A DNA stretch of 64,000 nt from Streptomonospora nanhaiensis (lineage in GTDB: Bacteria; Actinomycetota; Actinomycetes; Streptosporangiales; Streptosporangiaceae): NCBI RefSeq assembly GCF_026642255.1, contig NZ_CP113264.1:5704001-5768000 (forward strand). Direction: 5' to 3'. Shown one piece after another: positions 59,918 through 64,000 of the stretch. The number at the start of each line of letters is the position of its first letter. Position 1 is the first letter of the stretch. The position numbers and the translations under genes are program-made. A model generated the notes under the pieces. That model saw nothing but the letters and a program-made list of their open reading frames with translations. It was not told where the DNA came from and did no database searches.

Positions 59918-60598
59918 TCACCGGTTCCTTTCGGTCTGACGGTTGATAATCACCGCGCTGACCCGGGAAGCCAGCTGGGCCGCGACGACCTCGGGGGGCG
60001 AAGATTCGGTGGAGTGCTCCAGGACGGGCAGACCGGCGTGCCGGTACCGTTGCGCTGTCTCAGCGAACAGGGCGCGTTCCCGCTCGGCCTCAGCGGTGTT
60101 CGTGTGGTGGAAGCGGCTGTAGTTGCTGCCCCGACCGCGGACCCTGCCAGCGCAGACCTGTGCGGGCGCGGTCAAGAACACGAACAGGTCGGCGGGGCGG
60201 GCGTACTGGTACAGGGAGGCGATGAACTCGGGAGCGGCTCCGTCGAGTTGGTCCAGTACGAACGCAGTCGGAACGTAGCGGTCGCACACGACGATCCGAC
60301 CGGCCAACAGGTGAGGGGTGAGGGTGGTTGCCAAGTGGTGGTAGCGGTCGGCAGCCATCAGGCATGTGAGCGCGAGGCCGTGGATGGTGTGTGTGCTGTG
60401 GCGGGCGAGTTCCCCGATGGGGGAGTCGGAGGGCTGCGCTTCGAGGATCGTCCGGTGTCCTGCGGCGTTGAGCAGGCTGTGGAGGTGTCGGGCGGTGGTG
60501 GTCTTGCCGACTCCGGATGGCCCATCGAGCGAGACGAGGAATCCGGGGACGGCAGTGTGCGAGGTGTTCAGTTCAAGAGTGTGTTCGTTCCTGTCCAC
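59918..60598 (-). CDS. Thymidylate-kinase-like nucleoside monophosphate kinase
   Basis: A 226-residue P-loop kinase of the TMK family. It has the P-loop LDGPSGVGKTTTARHLHSLL, DR-Y motif VVCDRYVPTAFVLDQLDG and a lid region with GRVRGRGSNYSRFH. The sequence is diverged from housekeeping Tmk, so the substrate may be a modified nucleotide. The GTG at 60598 has a strong AGGAGG site. It is the first gene of the operon with radical SAM, AlkZ-like and MazG proteins. Confidence 0.85.
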   Translation of the reverse strand: MDRNEHTLELNTSHTAVPGFLVSLDGPSGVGKTTTARHLHSLLNAAGHRTILEAQPSDSPIGELARHSTHTIHGLALTCLMAADRYHHLATTLTPHLLAGRIVVCDRYVPTAFVLDQLDGAAPEFIASLYQYARPADLFVFLTAPAQVCAGRVRGRGSNYSRFHHTNTAEAERERALFAETAQRYRHAGLPVLEHSTESSPPEVVAAQLASRVSAVIINRQTERNR

Positions 60599-60806
60599 AA
60601 GGTCCTCCTGGTGCGGGGGTGGGCACGATCAGGGTGGAATGTTGGGTATGGCATTTCGTCAGGGACGAAGCAGGGATGAGTGCTTCCGCAGTCGTTACAT
60701 CAGAATCGGGACAAGCAGGTGGCGTCTAGCCCGGTAGCCGGTGCCGCTGATCCAGCTCGCCCCTGCCGCGACCATGCTCTTAGCGAGAACGGTGGTGGTG
60801 TGCACT

Positions 60807-61088
60807 TCACGTGGTCGTGCGCTGGCACCAGTGGCGGATCGCCACCCCCAGGCAGGCGGTGTCCTGGGCCTCGACCCGTCTGCGGGCGGCTTCCAGCCGG
60901 GCCTGGGCGGCGTTGAACTGCTGCTGGGCGGCGATCTGTTCCAGGCGGGCCAGACCGGCGGCGGCGTCCGCGGCGGCTCGTTCCCGTTCCTGCATGGTTC
61001 GGGACGCGAGGCGTTCGGCGTGCTCGGTGTAGCGGGGCACGAGCGGAGTCCCGTCGCTGGCGTAAGGGGGCCTGGACCGAGTGATCAC
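60807..61088 (-). CDS. Small coiled-coil hypothetical protein
   Basis: A 93-residue protein with a long Ala/Arg/Glu-rich helix (about residues 30-75, LARLEQIAAQQQFNAAQARL) that should form a coiled coil. The GTG at 61088 has GAAGGA upstream. It lies 74 bases after the BldC-like gene on the same strand and may be its partner. No family is recognised. Confidence 0.6.
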   Translation of the reverse strand: MITRSRPPYASDGTPLVPRYTEHAERLASRTMQERERAAADAAAGLARLEQIAAQQQFNAAQARLEAARRRVEAQDTACLGVAIRHWCQRTTT

Positions 61089-61162
61089 CAGTGTCCTTCT
61101 TCCTGCGGGGCGGGCCCGTTGCAGGCCCGGCTCTGTGGTGTCCAGGCCCCAGTGCGGGCGGG

Positions 61163-61510
61163 TCAGGGCTGCGGTGCGGACTTCCCGGCGCGCAGGGTCT
61201 CGATGAGGGTCGCGACGTGTCCGGCGTCGCCCATCGCCCCGGTTTCCAGGGCCAGGGCGTGGACCGCCTCCAGGGCGCGGACGACCTCGGTGCTGCCCGT
61301 TCCGGCGTTCAGAGCGTGGGTGATCTGTGCCTTGGGGTAGCGGCGGTGCCCGCCCAGGGTTTTGACCGAGGCGAGGCGGCCGTCCTTCTCCCAGCGGGTG
61401 ACGGTCTTGGGGTCGACACGGAAGAGACGGGCGATTTCGCCGGGGGTGAGCAGGGCGTCGGCGGTCTCGACCAGGTCGGGCAGGGGCGCGGTGGGCACGT
61501 GGTTCTCCAT
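61163..61510 (-). CDS. BldC-like MerR-type DNA-binding protein with C-terminal extension
   Basis: A 115-residue protein. Residues 20-65 (LLTPGEIARLFRVDPKTVTR, then TLGGHRRYPKAQI) closely resemble the developmental regulator BldC. The C-terminal 45 residues (STEVVRALEAVHALALETGA) are an extra helical region not present in BldC, which has about 68 residues. It may bind direct repeats as BldC does. The short inverted repeats just upstream could be its operator or the end of the neighbouring transcript. The ATG at 61510 has no clear ribosome-binding site. Confidence 0.85.
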   Translation of the reverse strand: MENHVPTAPLPDLVETADALLTPGEIARLFRVDPKTVTRWEKDGRLASVKTLGGHRRYPKAQITHALNAGTGSTEVVRALEAVHALALETGAMGDAGHVATLIETLRAGKSAPQP

Positions 61511-61621
61511 CGGTGTCGTTCGTGTCGAGGGGCGGGGGCCGGGTCCGGTCCGGGGAAGTACGACCGGCCCCGGGTCTGAGGGGCGGGGCCGCCGGCCCCC
61601 CTTTTCGGCGGCGGCCCCGCG

Positions 61622-61643
61622 GCCCGGTGCGTACGCACCGGGC
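61622..61643. repeat. 22-bp perfect palindrome upstream of the BldC-like gene
   Basis: The arms GCCCGGTGCGT and ACGCACCGGGC meet without a spacer, about 112 bases upstream of the BldC-like gene. It may be an operator or part of a terminator, since another stem (arms CCTCCGGGCG at 61650-61659 and CGCCCGGAGG at 61669-61678) follows at once, just past the end of the upstream operon. Confidence 0.55.
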
Positions 61644-61684
61644 TGGGAACCTCCGGGCGCAACGGTGCCGCCCGGAGGAGGTTC

Positions 61685-61909
61685 TCAGGGGGAGCGGCCG
61701 GAGGCGACCGTACGGGTCACGTGCCGCATCTGCCGGGAGAGCCGGTCAGGGTTGGCGCAGCGCAGCGGCGCCACCGTGGCGGGGCCGAGGAAGAACGCCA
61801 CCCACATACGCAGGGAGTACGACCACATCACCCACCAGCCCGGGTGGTGGTAGGTGAGCGATGCGGCCACCTGCCGGTACTCGCGGTCCTGCCCGGGATG
61901 CCACCTCAC
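61685..61909 (-). CDS. Small protein coupled to the RsbW-like gene
   Basis: A 74-residue protein whose GTG start overlaps the ATPase stop (GTGA). It contains LTYHHPGWWVMWSYSLRMWV, then FFLGPATVAPLRCANPDRLSRQMRHV. Short proteins with this pattern (Trp-rich strand, then a PDxLxxxMR helix) follow HATPase genes in other actinobacteria, as far as I remember. The function is unknown; it may work with the ATPase. Confidence 0.7.
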   Translation of the reverse strand: MRWHPGQDREYRQVAASLTYHHPGWWVMWSYSLRMWVAFFLGPATVAPLRCANPDRLSRQMRHVTRTVASGRSP

Positions 61910-62400
61910 GGGTTCTCGACCACCGCGCGCACCGTCAACGGCCCCGCCCCGGCGCCCTTCCACGCCCAGTCCCACTCCCAGTACACGGCCAGGTGGTCCA
62001 CCAGGTGCAGACCGGGAAGCGGAGCCTGCCGGACATCGCCCAGACGCGGGTAGGGGATGACGGTGTCGCCCCGGGGGCCGTTGTCGGTCACGGCGACGCC
62101 GACCAGGAACGGGTTGACGTCGATGACCACCCGCACGGTCCCGCCGGGGTCCCCCGAACGGGAGTGCTTGCGGGCGTTCGACACCAGCGCCTCGGCCACC
62201 AGGAAGACCGGTTTCCTCGCCCGGCGGGAAACCACCGTGGGCACCCACGCGGCCAGGGCGGTACAGCCCCGCTCGTGTCCCAGGAGGATGCCGTGCCGGT
62301 GGGGCTCGGAGAACCCGATCCGATGCGGGTACGGCACTTTGGGCTCGGACCCGGGATCTGGCTGCGGTGCCGAAGCGGCGATAGGCTTCAATCGTCTCAC
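61906..62400 (-). CDS. RsbW-like ATPase (third in the window)
   Basis: A 164-residue GHKL-fold ATPase. It has N box FLVAEALVSNARKHS, G1 VAVTDNGPRG and G2-like region LPGLHLVDHLAVYW. The N-terminus contains EPHRHGILLGHERGCTALAA. It is divergent from the DUF5753 regulator at 62659, with about 260 bases between them, so one operator may serve both. Together with the DUF397 gene downstream of that regulator it forms a second WhiJ-like set. Confidence 0.82.
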   Translation of the reverse strand: MRRLKPIAASAPQPDPGSEPKVPYPHRIGFSEPHRHGILLGHERGCTALAAWVPTVVSRRARKPVFLVAEALVSNARKHSRSGDPGGTVRVVIDVNPFLVGVAVTDNGPRGDTVIPYPRLGDVRQAPLPGLHLVDHLAVYWEWDWAWKGAGAGPLTVRAVVENP

Positions 62401-62596
62401 CTCGTGTCATTGCGTGACAGGTGGGGCTTTTGCCTCGGAGGCCGCCTCGAATCGGCTTCCGGGGCTCTTTTGTGTCCTTGTGGGCCTATTTCCCTACAGG
62501 CAGCAGCGGATAAAACATCGCCCGTCTACCGTCCACCTCAGCCGGGAAGGCCCTTCATCATGAACCTTGCCAACTGAACCGCCTCTCGGTCTATGA

Positions 62597-62615
62597 TTAC
62601 CGCCCAAGACGGTAA
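62597..62615. promoter_or_regulatory. Inverted repeat upstream of the second DUF5753 regulator
   Basis: TTACCG and CGGTAA are separated by seven bases, 44 bases before the regulator start. It is flanked by two copies of CTATGA (62591-62596 and 62621-62626). It may be the operator or part of the promoter of this divergent pair. Confidence 0.4.
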
Positions 62616-62658
62616 AAGTTCTATGACCAGCGGTTCCGTTGGGTAAGCGAGTGATGCT

Positions 62659-63480
62659 TTGAGGAAAACGGAGGAGAGCGAAGAAGCTGCACGGCTTCGC
62701 TTTGGAAGGCTGCTCAGGAAACTCCGAGGTCAGGCAGGGCTCTCTCAGCAGGAACTTGCCGCTCTCGCCACCGTTTCCCAGAGCACGGTCAGCGATTTGG
62801 AACTCGGGAAAAAGGGGACGCGTCGGGAACCAGTGGTTCGCCTGGATCACGCTCTTACCGCGCGGGGTGTTCTCATGGACGCGTGGGATGCGGTGTTCTC
62901 CGGCTTCGGCATGACCGCGTACTTCCGCGAAGTGGCAGAAGCGGAGCAGACGGCTGTCAAGATCCGTGAGTACTCCCACGGCCTGGTTCCTGGACTGTTC
63001 CAAACCGAGGGCTATGTCAGGGCCATCAACGAGATCGCGAAGCCGGAAGCCCCTCAGAGCAGCTTCGATCACATCGTCAAGGCCAGGCAGCATCGTCAAC
63101 AAGTTCTGGAACAGGCCCACCCACCTGCGTTGATGTTGCTCCTGGACGAAGTGGTGCTTCTGCGCCGCTTCCGTGACCCCCAGGTGATGAAGGACCAAAT
63201 CAGCCGCCTTATCGACATGTCCCGCCTTCCTCGGGTCAAGATCCAGGTGGTGCCGATCGCGACCGAAGGACATGCGGGCCTGGGCGGGTCCTTTACGCTG
63301 ATTGAGGTACCGGACAGCCACCCGTTCGTCTACGTCGAAAGCCAGGAGACCGGGGTGTCACTCAAGCAGCAAGAGGTTGTGGCAAGCTACGAGCGGATAT
63401 TCGCGGACCTGGGAAGCTCCGCTCTGCCGGTACCCGCGTCACGGTCCCGCATGGAAGAGATTCGAGGCAGCATCACATGA
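62659..63480 (+). CDS. XRE-family regulator with DUF5753 domain (second WhiJ-like protein)
   Basis: A 273-residue regulator. The helix-turn-helix is at about residues 14-70 (LRKLRGQAGLSQQELAALA, SQSTVSDLELGKKG). DUF5753 follows (LVPGLFQTEGYVRAI, VVPIATEGHAGLGGSFTLIE). The TTG start at 62659 is the best available but has only a weak ribosome-binding site. Base composition is lower in GC than most of the window, which hints at a different origin. It is coupled by ATGA to a DUF397 gene. Confidence 0.88.
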   Translation: MRKTEESEEAARLRFGRLLRKLRGQAGLSQQELAALATVSQSTVSDLELGKKGTRREPVVRLDHALTARGVLMDAWDAVFSGFGMTAYFREVAEAEQTAVKIREYSHGLVPGLFQTEGYVRAINEIAKPEAPQSSFDHIVKARQHRQQVLEQAHPPALMLLLDEVVLLRRFRDPQVMKDQISRLIDMSRLPRVKIQVVPIATEGHAGLGGSFTLIEVPDSHPFVYVESQETGVSLKQQEVVASYERIFADLGSSALPVPASRSRMEEIRGSIT

Positions 63481-63656
63481 TGACCGAGGACTGGAACAAG
63501 TCCACCTACAGCAACGCGAACGGCGGCAACTGCCTGGAAGCCCGCCGCGATCAGGCCGCGGTCCTGGTGCGCGACACCCAGAACCGGCCGCTCGGCCACC
63601 TGGAGGCCCCGGCCCCCGAGTGGACCGCCCTGCTGGCGGCGGTGCGCGGCTGGTAG
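63477..63656 (+). CDS. DUF397 protein coupled to the DUF5753 regulator
   Basis: A 59-residue DUF397 protein (WNKSTYSNANGGNCLEAR, then VLVRDTQNRPLGHLEAP, ending WTALLAAVRGW). The ATG at 63477 overlaps the regulator stop (ATGA); a second ATG follows at once. It has the standard regulator-DUF397 order. A strong terminator follows. Confidence 0.88.
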   Translation: MMTEDWNKSTYSNANGGNCLEARRDQAAVLVRDTQNRPLGHLEAPAPEWTALLAAVRGW

Positions 63657-63673
63657 CCCCCACGAACGCGAAA

Positions 63674-63710
63674 AACCGCACCCCGTCAGTGTTGGTGACG
63701 GGGTGCGGTT
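63674..63710 (+). terminator. Terminator after the regulator-DUF397 pair
   Basis: Perfect 15-bp arms AACCGCACCCCGTCA and TGACGGGGTGCGGTT around a seven-base loop, 17 bases past the DUF397 stop. Confidence 0.85.
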
Positions 63711-63777
63711 CTCGTGTTCAGCCGGTTCAGGCTACCCCGGGCCAGGACACACCACTAGGACCGAAGGCCCCACCCTC

Positions 63778-63882
63778 CTACCTGCCGCCCAGGTGCTCCG
63801 CCCACGCCTCCGCCGCCACGGCCAACGCTTCCAACCGCTTCCCGTCCGGCCGTCACCGCACGACGGCCTGTCTACGACGCAT
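63778..63882 (-). pseudogene. Possible short gene interrupted by an in-frame TGA
   Basis: An ATG at 63880-63882 opens MRRRQAVVR, then TGA. The same frame continues RPDGKRLEALAVAAEAWAEH to a TAG at 63778-63780. The part after the TGA has strong coding-type third positions and a helical sequence. It could be a small gene with a nonsense mutation. The call rests only on composition. Confidence 0.3.
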
Positions 63883-63934
63883 CACGTGCCGGTAGCCTCG
63901 CCCCATGTGCTGTCAGAAGCCTGGGGAGGCTGAC

Positions 63935-64000
63935 ATGGCGGTGATCCCCGACGGCGGTTGGCGCAAGAGCAGCTACAGCGGTGCTCGCGGAGACTGCGTC
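63935..64000 (+). CDS. DUF397 protein, N-terminal part (cut by window edge)
   Basis: The first 22 codons read MAVIPDGGWRKSSYSGARGD, then Cys and Val, the typical start of DUF397 proteins (W-KSSYS). The ATG at 63935 has GGGGAGG upstream; an in-frame ATG at 63905 would put this site inside the gene. It is the third DUF397 gene of the window. Confidence 0.8.
   Translation, partial: MAVIPDGGWRKSSYSGARGDCV

Overview
The window is high-GC actinobacterial DNA: nearly every codon ends in G or C, GTG starts are frequent, and stems without T-runs serve as terminators. It carries WhiJ/DUF397/RsbW-like regulatory sets, a conservon (kinase, roadblock, DUF742, GTPase), BldC-like and DUF5753 regulators, a TAT lipoprotein and modular type I PKS genes. 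The gene set and local organisation resemble a Nocardiopsis-type (Streptosporangiales) chromosome; that name is an inference, not a database result.

Layout. 1-6.2 kb is ion handling: the N-terminus of an RND efflux pump, a CmtR-like ArsR repressor divergent from a CDF metal exporter, a KtrB/KtrA potassium system whose start is coupled to a 12-codon leader, and a ZnuA-type zinc lipoprotein with a Zur-like operator. 6.3-8.6 kb is a WhiJ-type locus (DUF397 protein, DUF5753 regulator, RsbW-like ATPase). 8.8-18.3 kb is housekeeping: an SDR, a beta-lactamase-fold protein, a BioY-EcfA-EcfT biotin importer, CtaD, a toxin-antitoxin relic, a lactonase and an AbiEi/DUF559-like protein. 18.4-22.3 kb encodes HrpA.

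22.7-40.4 kb is a compact three-gene modular PKS on the minus strand: a KSQ loading module for propionyl, module 1 (KS-DH-ER-KR-ACP with no AT), module 2 (KS-AT-ACP) and module 3 (KS-AT-DH-KR-ACP-TE). Upstream lies a conservon (47.7 to 42.1 kb) with a styrene-monooxygenase-like flavoprotein as its last gene. Its GTPase gene is cut in two by an IS110-family element. 48.9-55.2 kb is an Opp/Dpp-type importer behind a perfect 25-bp palindrome. 55.5-64 kb mixes regulators (two further RsbW-like ATPases, a BldC paralogue, a second DUF5753 regulator, two more DUF397 genes) with a four-gene minus-strand operon of thymidylate-kinase-like, B12-radical-SAM, AlkZ-like winged-helix and MazG proteins.

Most notable observations: (1) the motif GTGCA-NNN-GCACGG occurs upstream of the DUF397 gene, the RsbW-like gene and the first PKS gene, which suggests that the WhiJ-type locus controls the polyketide genes; (2) PKS module 1 lacks an acyltransferase inside an otherwise cis-AT assembly line; (3) the IS110 element carries internal matches to its target and its own end, as expected for a bridge RNA; (4) the kinase/radical SAM/glycosylase-like/MazG operon looks like an uncharacterised nucleotide or DNA-modification pathway.
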